The notes under the pieces are model-generated. The model was given only the letters and a program-made list of their open reading frames with translations. It had not been told where the DNA came from and ran no database searches. Shown here piece by piece: positions 1-8,991 of a stretch of 64,000 bases of DNA. The stretch comes from Virgibacillus sp. MSP4-1 (GTDB taxonomy: Bacteria; Bacillota; Bacilli; Bacillales; Alkalibacillaceae). The DNA lies in NCBI RefSeq assembly GCF_010092505.1, contig NZ_CP048021.1:2666001-2730000 (forward strand), written 5' to 3'. The position numbers were made by a program, and so were the translations under genes. Position 1 is the stretch's first letter; every line of letters begins with the position of its first letter.

Positions 1-367
1 GATATTGAATTTTATTTTCTGCTCTTAACAGTACTTGTTTTATTTTTTTTATTTGTTCTTCCTTTTGAATCATTTGCATTTGCTTATTTTGGAAAACCTC
101 TTTTATTTGTTTAAGATTTTGAATCTCCTCATTTGTCATTTCTTTATTTTCATCAGTATCTTTTGACCAATCCAAGAGCATTTTGATTTCTTTGAGGGAA
201 AAACCGGTATCTTTTAGTTTTACAATTATTTCAATTACTTCGATGTCTTGTTCATTATAGTCCCGATGATGTTTTTTTATCTTTGGATGTATCAGCCCAA
301 ACTTTTCATAATAACGTATGGTGTCTTTACTTAGACCTGTGCATGATGAAATCTCGCTGATCTTCAT
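1..367 (-). CDS. MerR-family transcriptional regulator (3' end outside the window)
   Basis: Reads MKISEISSCTGLSKDTIRYYE from an ATG at 367, the typical MerR winged-helix start, followed by the second wing (residues about 35-70) and a Lys/Gln-rich coiled-coil dimerisation helix that runs off the left edge. A ribosome site GAAGGTGA lies 6 bases upstream. The gene starts 13 bases after a small membrane-protein gene and is probably co-transcribed with it from the MerR-type promoter at 728-758, so it is likely autoregulatory. The effector-binding part lies outside the window, so the inducer cannot be guessed. No Cys-rich metal-binding loop is seen in the visible part. Confidence 0.88.
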   Translation of the reverse strand, partial: MKISEISSCTGLSKDTIRYYEKFGLIHPKIKKHHRDYNEQDIEVIEIIVKLKDTGFSLKEIKMLLDWSKDTDENKEMTNEEIQNLKQIKEVFQNKQMQMIQKEEQIKKIKQVLLRAENKIQY

Positions 368-380
368 GACAATTCACCTT

Positions 381-698
381 CTATACAATAAAGTTATAAA
401 CCAACAATACTAGTATTACATGGAATATAAATCGAATAATATGATGACTGTATGTAAGTTTCCTCTTAGTCAATATCCCTTCTGCAATCGATAATAGATG
501 CATTATTATAAATGCTACGATTAGCATAATAAACATACTATTCTTATTTGGAAAAAATAAAATTACTAACATGCTAATAGATACAACCACAAAGGATATT
601 GAGCGAACCTGAAATTCATTTTCTTTCAATTGAAAAATTCCTGCCATTCCAGTTAATATAGCGTATAAACCAATCAATACATAGATAATAATAACCAT
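381..698 (-). CDS. Small multi-pass membrane protein, function unknown
   Basis: A protein of about 105 residues with four hydrophobic segments (roughly 3-21, 30-48, 53-72 and 84-104), short loops and a basic stretch TKRKLTYSHH before the last helix. I do not recognise the family. An upstream ATG at 713 is possible, but the GGGGG ribosome site at 705-709 fits the internal ATG at 698. It is the first gene of a two-gene unit with the MerR regulator and sits directly behind the 19-bp-spacer promoter. It is therefore the likely regulated target, perhaps a small efflux or stress protein (inference only). Confidence 0.7.
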   Translation of the reverse strand: MVIIIYVLIGLYAILTGMAGIFQLKENEFQVRSISFVVVSISMLVILFFPNKNSMFIMLIVAFIIMHLLSIAEGILTKRKLTYSHHIIRFIFHVILVLLVYNFIV

Positions 699-727
699 TT
701 GCGATACCCCCATCTTTTGTTACTACC

Positions 728-758
728 ACTTTAAAAGATGGAGTTAACTCCATGTCAA
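728..758 (-). promoter_or_regulatory. MerR-type promoter with 19-bp spacer and operator palindrome
   Basis: On the minus strand TTGACA (753-758) and TAAAGT (728-733) are 19 bases apart, two more than normal. The spacer holds the perfect palindrome ATGGAGTTAACTCCAT (738-753). An over-long spacer with a central dyad is the hallmark of promoters that MerR proteins activate by DNA distortion. It points at the membrane protein and MerR gene. Confidence 0.8.
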
Positions 759-849
759 TATTTTTTATAATAAGGAGTTTCAAGAGTGAGGACCTTTTTT
801 AGATAGCGTGAAGTGATTGCTACTCATTCACTTTTTTAATTCTAAGTCA

Positions 850-1008
850 TCAGTTTGAATTTGGTTGAATCTGACTTTGATTATCCTTTTCGTATTCCTG
901 TACTGCTACCTTGTCCGCAACTATTTATGAGACCTTCCTAGCATTTTCAAGAATGTCACGATCATTGAGTTGCAAAAATGCGTTAAGTTTTTCCATCCAA
1001 TCCTTCAT
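850..1008 (-). pseudogene. Remnant of a RhuM-family protein (C-terminal end, internal stop)
   Basis: On the minus strand from ATG 1008 the frame reads MKDWMEKLNAFLQLNDRDIL, then ENARKVS, a TAA stop, and in the same frame IVADKVAVQEYEKDNQSQIQ before the final TGA at 850. This resembles the conserved C-terminus of RhuM-type (virulence protein RhuM) proteins, which carry a DWIEKLDxFLxFN..VL..AGxIS..xAxxxAExEYxKF pattern. Only about 50 codons remain, one is a stop, and the N-terminal part is absent because the rlmH stop codon lies 5 bases upstream. It is a decayed leftover of an accessory gene. Identification is from memory of the family pattern. Confidence 0.6.
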
Positions 1009-1013
1009 ATGCG

Positions 1014-1493
1014 TTATTTGTGATACGGTTCATTCCTTAAAATCTTAAAAGCCCGATACACCTGTTCCAGCAATATGAGTCGCATCAACTGATGAGGAAA
1101 TGTCATTTTTGAAAAAGAAAGCGCCATATCACTCCGCTCCGTGACTTCCTCACTCAGTCCAAGCGATCCACCGATAACAAAGGCGATTTTACTGTTCCCA
1201 TATGTCGTAAGTTCATCAATCTTTTGGGACAGCTGTTCAGAAGTCAGCTGTTTTCCCTTAATTTCTAAAGTAAATACATATGTATCTGTGGATATCTTGT
1301 TTAAAATTCGCTGCCCTTCCTTTCGTTTTACTTCCTCCTCTTCTGCGGCACTCAGATTTTCCGGTGCCTTTTCATCCGGAAGCTCAACAATTTCTATATT
1401 TGTATAAGGGCCCAGCCGTTTCGTGTATTCCGCAATTCCCTGCTTTAAATACTTTTCTTTTAGCTTTCCCACTGTAATCAGGCTGATCTTCAT
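1014..1493 (-). CDS. rlmH: Ribosomal RNA large subunit methyltransferase H (SPOUT family)
   Basis: 159 residues, the standard length. It methylates N3 of pseudouridine 1915 in 23S rRNA helix 69. The SPOUT-knot signature [29 protein letters not shown] and the invariant C-terminus RNEPYHK are present. The frame is open upstream to 1655, but the family starts at [10 protein letters not shown] (ATG 1491-1493), behind AAGGAG. Another ATG three codons earlier lies too close to that site. The last codons GAACCGTATCACAAATAA resemble the SCC-element attachment site found at this position in staphylococci. The upstream gap carries a DnaA-box cluster. Confidence 0.96.
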   Translation of the reverse strand: MKISLITVGKLKEKYLKQGIAEYTKRLGPYTNIEIVELPDEKAPENLSAAEEEEVKRKEGQRILNKISTDTYVFTLEIKGKQLTSEQLSQKIDELTTYGNSKIAFVIGGSLGLSEEVTERSDMALSFSKMTFPHQLMRLILLEQVYRAFKILRNEPYHK

Positions 1494-1564
1494 GGTTTCC
1501 ATTAACTCCTTTTTAAAACCTATTCGTAATTCTGACTGGCATTCCCGTTCAAGGATGATAAAAT

Positions 1565-1772
1565 TTATCCACCAGCTTGTCCACATCCCTTGTGTAAAAC
1601 CCAACTGTACACAGGATTTTAACAGAAAACACAGGTTATGCACAATTTTATCCACATATGCACATGTGTTTGCCTGTTATTTTGTGTCCGAATATATGTT
1701 TCCTACAAAATATGCTCAGTTTTCAACAAGTTATGCACATTTTGTTGATAAGTTCGTTTAATCTGTGTATAA
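1565..1772. promoter_or_regulatory. DnaA-box cluster upstream of rlmH
   Basis: Four exact TTATNCACA matches: TTATGCACA at 1636-1644, TTATCCACA at 1648-1656, TTATGCACA at 1731-1739 and, inverted, TGTGTATAA at 1764-1772. Two near matches are TTATCCACC at 1565-1573 and TTGTCCACA at 1577-1585. I recall DnaA binding upstream of the rlmH orthologue yydA in B. subtilis, so a conserved role in titrating DnaA or regulating this gene is plausible. No protein-coding gene is seen between 1494 and 1880. Confidence 0.65.
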
Positions 1773-1882
1773 CTGCTCTTTGTTGTCTGGTTTGTCGGAT
1801 TATGATCAGGCATTTCGATGTTGTTGGGCTAAAATTTCCAAGCCCCCTGTTCTCGAAGTTTTGCCTCAAACGATACCTATAC

Positions 1883-1914
1883 AAAAAGCAGGGATATTCA
1901 CATCCCTGCTTTTT
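1883..1914 (-). terminator. Rho-independent terminator of the wal/htrC unit
   Basis: Perfect 9-bp stem AGCAGGGAT / ATCCCTGCT (1887-1895 and 1902-1910) with a 6-base loop, an A-tract on one side and a T-tract on the other. It lies directly after the protease stop codon at 1916. The flanking tracts would let it work in both directions. Confidence 0.85.
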
Positions 1915-1915
1915 C

Positions 1916-3130
1916 TTAGAAGTCCTGCGCAGATAAGGTCATGGTTGTCGTTTGCTTCTTACCATTACGGTAGAAGGTGATTTCCATTTTCTCACCTGGC
2001 TGTTTCTCCTGATAAATATGTTTTCGTAAATCGATGACATTGGTGACCTGTTGTCCATCCAAGGCTACGATCACATCATATTCTTGTAATCCGGCCTGTT
2101 CGGCTGGAGACATCGGTTCAATTCCTCCAACAACAGCTCCACCACTTACGTCATTTGGCAGCTGTAATTCGGATTGCCAGTAATAGCTTGGAATCTCTGA
2201 TAAAGAACGGATGGTGACACCCATATATGGACGGGTGATTTTTCCGTCATCCTCGAGATCCTCAATAATTGGCTTGGCAGAGTCAATTGGGATGGCAAAA
2301 CCGATTCCTTCTACAGCTGACTGGGCAATTTTCATCGAATTAATGCCGATCAGCTGTCCATCCATATTAATAAGTGCGCCGCCTGAGTTTCCTGGGTTAA
2401 TGGCCGCATCGGTCTGAATAACCTCCGCATTCCAGTCAGGCGTTCCATCCCCGTTAAAATCCTGAGGGACAATCCGTTCTTTCCCACTGATAATCCCCTG
2501 GGTAACAGAACCGGAAAATTCAAGCCCCAGTGGGTTTCCGATTGCTAAGACGGGTTCGCCCACCTTCAAGTTTTCTGAGTGACCCAGTTCAATCGGATGA
2601 TCATCGACTTTATCGGCATCAACCCTAAGAACAGCCAAATCATTATATAAGTCACTTCCCAGTAATTGAGCACTGATTCGTTCACCATCAGCCAGGGAAA
2701 CTTCCACTTCACTTGATCCCTGAACCACATGGTGATTGGTCACGACATAGGCATATTCATCGGTCTTTTTATAAATCACACCTGAGCCTGTTCCTGATTC
2801 GGTTCCCTGTTCCATCCAGAATTCAGAACCGCTGATATTCACAACCCCAACAACGGCATTCGATACATTCTCAACAATGTCGGTAACCCTCGTCTGAATG
2901 TCCACATTTACCGATTGGGGAAGCCCTGAATCCTCGCCACGGTCTCCCTGTGTCACGTCCTGATTGGCTTCATCCATATCATAAGGCAATAAATTCGCAT
3001 TGATAAGGGTTGGTAATGCAAGAACAACAAGCAAAGCACCAATGATAAATCCCACTCCGGTTGGGATCAGCCAATTTCTCTTTTCTTTTTTCGGCCTTCG
3101 ATTTAAAGCATGATCATCATAGTACCCCAT
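1916..3130 (-). CDS. htrC: Membrane-anchored HtrA/DegP-type serine protease
   Basis: 404 residues: a short basic cytoplasmic end, one transmembrane helix (about 22-44), an acidic linker, a trypsin-like protease domain (about 85-285) and one PDZ domain (about 300-395). The triad is visible: His134 in TNHHVV, Asp164 in NDLAVLRVD and Ser249 in GNSGG. It acts on the outer face of the membrane in protein quality control. The position downstream of walJ matches htrC/yyxA of Bacillus. A GTG three codons upstream is possible, but AGGTGA is spaced correctly for the ATG at 3130. Confidence 0.93.
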   Translation of the reverse strand: MGYYDDHALNRRPKKEKRNWLIPTGVGFIIGALLVVLALPTLINANLLPYDMDEANQDVTQGDRGEDSGLPQSVNVDIQTRVTDIVENVSNAVVGVVNISGSEFWMEQGTESGTGSGVIYKKTDEYAYVVTNHHVVQGSSEVEVSLADGERISAQLLGSDLYNDLAVLRVDADKVDDHPIELGHSENLKVGEPVLAIGNPLGLEFSGSVTQGIISGKERIVPQDFNGDGTPDWNAEVIQTDAAINPGNSGGALINMDGQLIGINSMKIAQSAVEGIGFAIPIDSAKPIIEDLEDDGKITRPYMGVTIRSLSEIPSYYWQSELQLPNDVSGGAVVGGIEPMSPAEQAGLQEYDVIVALDGQQVTNVIDLRKHIYQEKQPGEKMEITFYRNGKKQTTTMTLSAQDF

Positions 3131-3237
3131 TCTTCTCACCTGGCCTTTCGTCAGTCAATCTCTCATTATGAATACGTATGAAGAAAAGGAACGGATGCAT
3201 ACATCTTCTATTTTCTTCTTCTTTTAAAAAATTAAAC

Positions 3238-4035
3238 CTAACCCACCTGGTAAACAGGTGTAGGATTTTTAGGATCCGTATCATGCAGTTCAATGGTTTT
3301 ACCTACCTCAAAGCCTCGTTCCTTTAAAATCTGTGAAACCGACATTCTGGCTAAATCTTTCATATTATTATCCTGACTTAAGTGAGCCAAATAAACACGC
3401 TTCGTACGATTCCCAAGAATATCTGTTAAAGCCAGAGCAGAATCTTCATTGGAAACATGCCCCTCGTCCCCTAAAATTCTGCGTTTAATATTCCATGGAT
3501 ATCTTCCCATCCTGAGCATTTCTATATCATGATTGGCTTCAAAAATATAGGCATCCGCATCTTCAACCGTCTTTTTGATTCGTTCTGACACGTAGCCTGT
3601 ATCAGTGACCAGAGCCACCTTTTTTCCATTATGATGAAAGACGAAAAACATGGGCTCTGCAGCATCATGAGAAACGCCAAAGGTCTGAACATCCAAATCT
3701 CCGAACACTTTCGTCGACTCCAAATCAAAGGTGAACTTCTGATCCAGTTTGATATCTCCAATTTTCCCTTCCATCGCCTTCCACGTCTTTTCATTTGCAT
3801 AAATAGGCAACCGGTATCTCCTCGCCATAATGCCAAGTCCGTGGATATGGTCCCGATGCTCATGGGTCACCAGAATGCCATCAAGCTCTTCCGGATTCAT
3901 TTCAATGTCCGAAAATAATCGTTCCATCTGCTTTCCACTTAAGCCAGCATCGACTAATATTTTTTGCTGATCTGTTCCAATATAAAAAGCATTCCCTGTA
4001 CTGCCGGATGCCAATACGCTAAATTCTAACGTCAA
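3238..4035 (-). CDS. walJ: WalJ, metallo-beta-lactamase-fold hydrolase of the wal operon
   Basis: 265 residues beginning [17 protein letters not shown], as in YycJ/WalJ. The metal-binding motif THEHRDH (His58, His60, Asp62, His63) and a later NHD motif place it among RNase Z/5'-nuclease-like metallo-hydrolases. In Bacillus it is linked to coordination of cell division with replication and to cell-wall homeostasis; its substrate is not settled. The start is TTG at 4035, behind GGGAGTGA. Its first bases overlap the end of walI by 4 bases, so translation is probably coupled. Confidence 0.93.
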   Translation of the reverse strand: MTLEFSVLASGSTGNAFYIGTDQQKILVDAGLSGKQMERLFSDIEMNPEELDGILVTHEHRDHIHGLGIMARRYRLPIYANEKTWKAMEGKIGDIKLDQKFTFDLESTKVFGDLDVQTFGVSHDAAEPMFFVFHHNGKKVALVTDTGYVSERIKKTVEDADAYIFEANHDIEMLRMGRYPWNIKRRILGDEGHVSNEDSALALTDILGNRTKRVYLAHLSQDNNMKDLARMSVSQILKERGFEVGKTIELHDTDPKNPTPVYQVG

Positions 4036-4880
4036 TCCTCGTCACTCCCTGTATCTCTCTGTCTAATCGTTTCCACGTTGTTTTTTACTTCCTCAATAAA
4101 CTCTTCCTCATCTCTGGAAATGCTCTGTGCATCAATGGCATTTACAAAATAGGTTTTTTCCTTGTTAATCGTGATTTCCCATGTCGGAACAAAGACCTGA
4201 ATACCATTATCCAAAGGCACTAATGTATGGAAGCCTAATTGCATGTTTGAGATTCTATCTCCGGAATATAGATGATTATTCCTGATTAGGCTCCTGAGCG
4301 TCTCAATGGGCTGACTCATTTCTTTTTCTTCCCCAAGTTCAATATTAGTCAGTCTAGTCTGGGCATAATATTCAACTTCATGATTCTTATTTAGGAACAC
4401 CATGAGCATACCCGCTTTATTAAAATAGACGGTCTGGTCATTGTAAGACTGGAAGAAAAGCATAATGTTATGTTCTTCATTCCAGCTCCAGAAGGTATAT
4501 TCATCTCCATATAAAACCATTTGATCCAAAAACATACTTAAGTCATCTCTGGTTGCCTCTTCCGGAACCGATATTGGATTCTCAAATGTGGATACAATCA
4601 TATCCCCTTCATTGACAACGTCCTGATTATTTAATGACTTCACATCCTTCTCGGTAAACTGATAGCGACCCGCAGATATATAGGCGGCACTTTCCGCTTC
4701 AGAAGGTACGTTTTCATAATCAACATTCATTCTGTTTAATTCGTCTTCTATAGTCGATATTTCCTGGTTTGGAAGAGCCTGTGGTTCACTGTTCATTTTA
4801 TTTAAATACTGTGTAACTAAAAAAGTGTCCAGTACAAGGAAACATATAATAAAAATGGATTTAATTTGTCCCCATTTCAT
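4032..4880 (-). CDS. walI: WalI (YycI), membrane regulator of WalK
   Basis: 282 residues with one N-terminal transmembrane helix (about 7-24) and an extracellular YycI-type domain. In Bacillus it joins WalH and the histidine kinase WalK in a membrane complex that restrains kinase activity. It overlaps walH by 4 bases and walJ by 4 bases, within the conserved order walR-walK-walH-walI-walJ. Identity rests on position, topology and the family-like start [18 protein letters not shown]. Confidence 0.93.
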   Translation of the reverse strand: MKWGQIKSIFIICFLVLDTFLVTQYLNKMNSEPQALPNQEISTIEDELNRMNVDYENVPSEAESAAYISAGRYQFTEKDVKSLNNQDVVNEGDMIVSTFENPISVPEEATRDDLSMFLDQMVLYGDEYTFWSWNEEHNIMLFFQSYNDQTVYFNKAGMLMVFLNKNHEVEYYAQTRLTNIELGEEKEMSQPIETLRSLIRNNHLYSGDRISNMQLGFHTLVPLDNGIQVFVPTWEITINKEKTYFVNAIDAQSISRDEEEFIEEVKNNVETIRQRDTGSDED

Positions 4881-6208
4881 GACCGGCTTCCCCCTTGTAC
4901 ATTCAGCATATCTCCGTTTTCAGGTACAGGCATCCATCTGCCGTTTGATTTCATAAACCATGCAGGCTCCAGGGTTATGATATCAGATGAATACCCTTCC
5001 TCCTCACTACTCATGGTATAAACCATTTGAATATCCTCAATTGTCTTTTTCGGAACGGTCAGGGGGCCTTCCGCTTCTTCTAACAAATAGATGATATCCT
5101 CACCTGAACGAAGCGTAACCGTTTCACTGCCTAATGGGGTGGAAAGCCTCATTAAAGGCCTGATATAGGTGTTTAATTCCCTGTTGATCCACCTTTGCTC
5201 TATATGACCGAGTTTGCTCACAACCGGATAACCATTAAAAAGCATATCAAACGTAACCGTGGAATGTTCACTGTTAATTTCTGCATTTGTCAGCATATAA
5301 TCCTGCGTCCATCCATCATGGTTGTTAATAAATAAATTAGCTTCTGATATGAGCTCCTCTCTGGAAAAGCCCGCTCCGACTTGTGCCTTCTCCTCATTTT
5401 TAGGATTTACAAAACGCATGTATTTCTGATTTGGAAACACCTGATATTCCTCCAGCATACGGCTCCCGTCAATATACCTGCCACCACTGGTTTCACGGAC
5501 ATAACTGGTGACTGGAAACAGGTTGTTGATTAAGGGTCCTACCGCTATGGAGCTTGTTGTATACGTTTGTTTGGATAACACCGTTTCATTTTCCGGTAAA
5601 TAAATCACCCGATCATTCAGTTCATAGGCCACAAGTTCGCTCAGGGCATCCTCTGACTGTGTATAATTAACCAGAGCTGTATAAGACTCAGGATTCTGGA
5701 CTTCTGCATTAAAGGTCTGTTCATGCTGTGTGGATCGAAAGGAAAGGGTAATACTGTCTGAATCATGATTAGGAATTAAAACCAATCGATTAAAGGACCA
5801 GTCCGGAAAGGAAGCATTTCTGTTTTCCTCAGAAAATTGCATCAGGTTAGGTAACAGATTCAATGGAATTTCTGCAGGATAAATCATTTCTACATAAGAT
5901 GCCCCCGGATCTTGTGCGTTTGCCGCCTGATTCGATAAGCTCACGTTCCAATCCTGTATGTCCTGATAGAAGCTGAACTGATCCGTCCTGTTTTTCAGCT
6001 GATAAGACTGGTTCTGCTGATGGAATACCATCTGGGAAGGCAGAATTACCTCATTTAACTCCGCATCTTTTCCATTTATGGAAATTTGTTTGGTGGTCGC
6101 CTCATTAATTTCTTCGTAGTTGGAAAAATTCCATATACTTAAGGTTAAAACCATGCTCACGACCACCAGAAACGCCAGGATTCCTGATTTAATACTCTCT
6201 AAATTCAT
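4877..6208 (-). CDS. walH: WalH (YycH), membrane regulator of WalK
   Basis: 443 residues: a single N-terminal transmembrane helix (about 10-28) with the MNLESIKSGILAFLVVVSM start typical of YycH, then a large extracytoplasmic domain. With WalI it tunes WalK autokinase activity through membrane-helix contacts. Its first base is shared with the last base of the walK stop codon, and it overlaps walI by 4 bases. All this argues for one polycistronic message. Confidence 0.94.
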   Translation of the reverse strand: MNLESIKSGILAFLVVVSMVLTLSIWNFSNYEEINEATTKQISINGKDAELNEVILPSQMVFHQQNQSYQLKNRTDQFSFYQDIQDWNVSLSNQAANAQDPGASYVEMIYPAEIPLNLLPNLMQFSEENRNASFPDWSFNRLVLIPNHDSDSITLSFRSTQHEQTFNAEVQNPESYTALVNYTQSEDALSELVAYELNDRVIYLPENETVLSKQTYTTSSIAVGPLINNLFPVTSYVRETSGGRYIDGSRMLEEYQVFPNQKYMRFVNPKNEEKAQVGAGFSREELISEANLFINNHDGWTQDYMLTNAEINSEHSTVTFDMLFNGYPVVSKLGHIEQRWINRELNTYIRPLMRLSTPLGSETVTLRSGEDIIYLLEEAEGPLTVPKKTIEDIQMVYTMSSEEEGYSSDIITLEPAWFMKSNGRWMPVPENGDMLNVQGGSRS

Positions 6209-8043
6209 TATGCATCACCCCGTTTCTGATGCATCACAGGTAAAGTAATGGTAATGGTTGTTCCTCGGCCTTCCTTACTATCGGCCCATATTTTTCCGTC
6301 ATGGGCCTCAATCATTTCCCTGGCAATAGCAAGTCCCAAGCCGGTACCTCCCAGTTTTCGTGACCTCGCCTTATCCACTCGGTAAAAGCGATCAAAGATA
6401 CGGTCAACTTGATCCGATGGGATTCCGACGCCCTGATCTGTCACCGTAACGTTCAGCATTTTACCTTTGACATCCACTTTACAGGTGATGTCCCCCCCAT
6501 CAGGAGAATATTTAATCGCATTGGAAAGAACATTATATAAAACCTGGGTCATTTTATCTTTATCAATCCATACCCAATGCGGCTTGTCCGGCAACTGACG
6601 CACGAAGGATAAGTCCTGCTCATACTTGTTCATTTCAAACCGGTCGATAATGCTATGGAAGAAATCTGTAAAATCCACTCTTTCTTTTCGCAAGTAGTTT
6701 TCTTCATTATCAAGCTTGGATAACTGTAACAGATCATTTACCAGGCGAATCATCCGCTCCGTTTCATTTTGTGTCACCCCTAAAAATTTAGGAGCAATAT
6801 CAGGGTTCTTCCAGGTATCCCCGTCCGTTAGTGCCTCTAAATAGCTGCGCATCGTTGTCAGAGGGGTTCGTAATTCATGAGATACATTGGCTACAAATTC
6901 TCTTCTTTCCTGCTCAATCCGCTCTTCCTCTGTGACATCATTTAATACCGTAATAAAGCCGCTGACCCTTTCATGTTCATCATAAATGCCTGAAAAGGTA
7001 GCTTTAATCAGTAATTCTTTATGATCATTACTAAAATCAATCAGAACCGGCTCACGACTCGTTATATCCGAAACAGCCGTGAACTCCTCCTCTATCCCGA
7101 GAAGAGACAGGATGTTTTGCCCCTCAATTTTTCCAAAGCTTTGGCCGATAAACTCTTCTGCACGCTCATTCATTAAAATAATTTTTCCTTCACTATTACT
7201 GGCAATAACCCCTTCATTCATGTTTGATAAAACAGAGGTCAGCTTCCGACGTTCATCCTCTGTTACAGCATAGGATTCTTTCAATCGTTCGGTCATATGA
7301 TTAAAGGAATTCGCCAGCTGTCCAATCTCATCCATGGCGTAAACATTTACCTTTTTGGTGAAGTTTCCACCGGCAACTACATTGGCCTGTTTTCTCATCT
7401 CAGAAATCGGTCTGGTAATCGTACGTGAGACGAGAATTCCGATCACAACAGTAATGGACAAAGCAATTAAAGTTCCATTCATAAAGATTTTGGTAATGTT
7501 TTCGAGCTGATTAAAGACCTCTTCCATACTCGCTTCAACAAATACAGCCCCTACAATTTCATCGGATTGATTAAAGACGGGAATAGTATTGACTAACGTT
7601 CGAGTGCCCGTTTCCGGATCATAGGTTTTTCGATACGGCAGCTGGGTCTGAAAGGAAAACAGTCTTTGGACATCCTCGCGTGTTGTAATCTTCCCGATAA
7701 TATTCTCATTAAACTGGCTGGTGGTACCGATAATGCGCATCTCGCTGTCAATGACCTGCAGCTCTGTAATATCCTGAGAATCAAATTCCGATAAAATGGT
7801 CTGAACTTCCTGCTGAAGGCTGGGATCTCCCTCTGTTCTTTCTCTTGTAAAAGCCTCCTCCAGGCTGTAAGTCAGTAGTTGGATCCGGTTTTCAATCGAG
7901 CTTTTAAAATTTGACTCCATGTTCCTTTCGAGCTCTGTATCGAAATAAACCCCAATGAGTTCAATGGTAATCAGCAATAGAAATATATAAACGAGAATGA
8001 TTTTGAACCCAACGGATTGAAAAAAGCTTACTTTGTTTTTCAT
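6208..8043 (-). CDS. walK: WalK, essential cell-wall sensor histidine kinase
   Basis: 611 residues: transmembrane helix 1 (about 11-31), extracellular sensor (32-184), transmembrane helix 2 (about 187-206), HAMP (207-259), PAS (262-372), phospho-acceptor His389 in FVANVSHELRTP, and an ATPase domain with N-box NVLSNAIKYSP, G1 DQGVGIP and G2 GTGLGLAIA. It senses cell-wall state and phosphorylates WalR. The gene starts 6 bases after walR and is followed without a gap by walH. Domain order and length match WalK of Bacillus and Staphylococcus. Confidence 0.97.
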   Translation of the reverse strand: MKNKVSFFQSVGFKIILVYIFLLLITIELIGVYFDTELERNMESNFKSSIENRIQLLTYSLEEAFTRERTEGDPSLQQEVQTILSEFDSQDITELQVIDSEMRIIGTTSQFNENIIGKITTREDVQRLFSFQTQLPYRKTYDPETGTRTLVNTIPVFNQSDEIVGAVFVEASMEEVFNQLENITKIFMNGTLIALSITVVIGILVSRTITRPISEMRKQANVVAGGNFTKKVNVYAMDEIGQLANSFNHMTERLKESYAVTEDERRKLTSVLSNMNEGVIASNSEGKIILMNERAEEFIGQSFGKIEGQNILSLLGIEEEFTAVSDITSREPVLIDFSNDHKELLIKATFSGIYDEHERVSGFITVLNDVTEEERIEQERREFVANVSHELRTPLTTMRSYLEALTDGDTWKNPDIAPKFLGVTQNETERMIRLVNDLLQLSKLDNEENYLRKERVDFTDFFHSIIDRFEMNKYEQDLSFVRQLPDKPHWVWIDKDKMTQVLYNVLSNAIKYSPDGGDITCKVDVKGKMLNVTVTDQGVGIPSDQVDRIFDRFYRVDKARSRKLGGTGLGLAIAREMIEAHDGKIWADSKEGRGTTITITLPVMHQKRGDA

Positions 8044-8049
8044 AACACA

Positions 8050-8757
8050 TTACTCCTGGTCAGGATTACGTAAATAATAGCCCACACCTCTGCGTGTAAC
8101 GATCCACATCGGACTGCTTGGGTTTTCCTCTATCTTCTCCCGTAATCTTCGGACAGTCACATCCACTGTACGCACATCACCATAGTAGTCATAACCCCAG
8201 ACCGTCTCCAGTAAATGCTCACGCGTCATGACCTGTCCAATATGCCGGGCCAGATAATATAGCAATTCAAATTCACGGTGGGTCAGCTCAATCTCTTCCC
8301 CATCCCTTGTAACTGTATAGGCATCCGGATGAATGACCAGCTTGCCGATTTGAATATTCTGGTGTCCACCGGCCCGCTGATCTTCTCCTCCCTGTTTATG
8401 TCGGCGGAGGTTGGCTTTGACTCTGGCAATTAATTCCCGGTTACTAAAGGGCTTTGTCACGTAATCGTCAGCCCCTAGTTCCAGACCGAGGACCTTATCA
8501 ATTTCTGAATCCTTTGCGGTCAGCATGATAATCGGCATGTTAAAGAACTTTCGAAGCTCACGGCAAACTTCCATTCCGTCCTTATTAGGAAGCATGATAT
8601 CAAGTAAAACGAGATCCGGATTCTCCTCCTGTGTAACCTTAATGGCTTCATCGCCATCATACGCACAGACAACTGTATATCCTTCTTTTTCAAGATTAAA
8701 TTGCAGGATATCTGCAATTGGCTTCTCATCATCAACAACGACAATTTTCTGACTCAA
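8050..8757 (-). CDS. walR: WalR, OmpR-type response regulator of cell-wall metabolism
   Basis: 235 residues: receiver domain with phospho-acceptor Asp53 in LVLLDIMLP, Thr/Lys switch residues in MLTAKDSEI and DDYVTKPFS, and a winged-helix domain ending [12 protein letters not shown]. It controls autolysin and wall-synthesis genes. A GTG at 8766 is possible, but the ribosome site AAAGGATGTG overlaps that codon. It is spaced 6 bases from TTG 8755-8757, which gives the family-like start [13 protein letters not shown]. First gene of the wal operon. Confidence 0.96.
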   Translation of the reverse strand: MSQKIVVVDDEKPIADILQFNLEKEGYTVVCAYDGDEAIKVTQEENPDLVLLDIMLPNKDGMEVCRELRKFFNMPIIMLTAKDSEIDKVLGLELGADDYVTKPFSNRELIARVKANLRRHKQGGEDQRAGGHQNIQIGKLVIHPDAYTVTRDGEEIELTHREFELLYYLARHIGQVMTREHLLETVWGYDYYGDVRTVDVTVRRLREKIEENPSSPMWIVTRRGVGYYLRNPDQE

Positions 8758-8872
8758 GCTTTTCACATCCTTTTTTCATTTTTAAACGATCCAGTCTACT
8801 CCTATTTTACATTCTATCGTAAATTCTATAAAAAGTCTTTCTGCACAAAAAAACAAACAAATCACATTTTTA

Positions 8873-8897
8873 AAAGTGAAACTTCCATCAGTGGGGG
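8873..8897 (+). repeat. Dispersed repeat, copy 1 (AAAGTGAAACTTCCATCAGT core)
   Basis: The 22-base core, beginning AAAGTGAAACTTCC and ending ATCAGTGG, recurs exactly at 35421-35442, and a 3-4 mismatch inverted copy lies at 52802-52823. This copy is upstream of walR. Its second arm (after 8898) is degenerate compared with the hairpin-forming copy near rpmH. Confidence 0.7.
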
Positions 8898-8943
8898 TAT
8901 AACGGTCAGTTAATACATGGTAAATTTCCGAATAACAAGAAAA

Positions 8944-8980
8944 CTAGCAGAGTAATTGTTTTTCTAAATTACTCTGCTAG
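8944..8980 (-). terminator. Terminator of the M23 peptidase gene
   Basis: Perfect 14-bp inverted repeat (8944-8957 with 8967-8980, stem CTAGCAGAGTAATT) around a 9-base loop. On the minus strand it is followed by TTTCTTG. It lies just past the peptidase stop codon and insulates the walR operon from read-through. Confidence 0.85.
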
Positions 8981-8991
8981 TTCCTTATTTC

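Noticed and set aside
1494-1655. N-terminal extension of rlmH
   Set aside because: The frame is open, but homologues start at 1493 behind a good ribosome site. The extra residues come from the DnaA-box-rich intergenic DNA.
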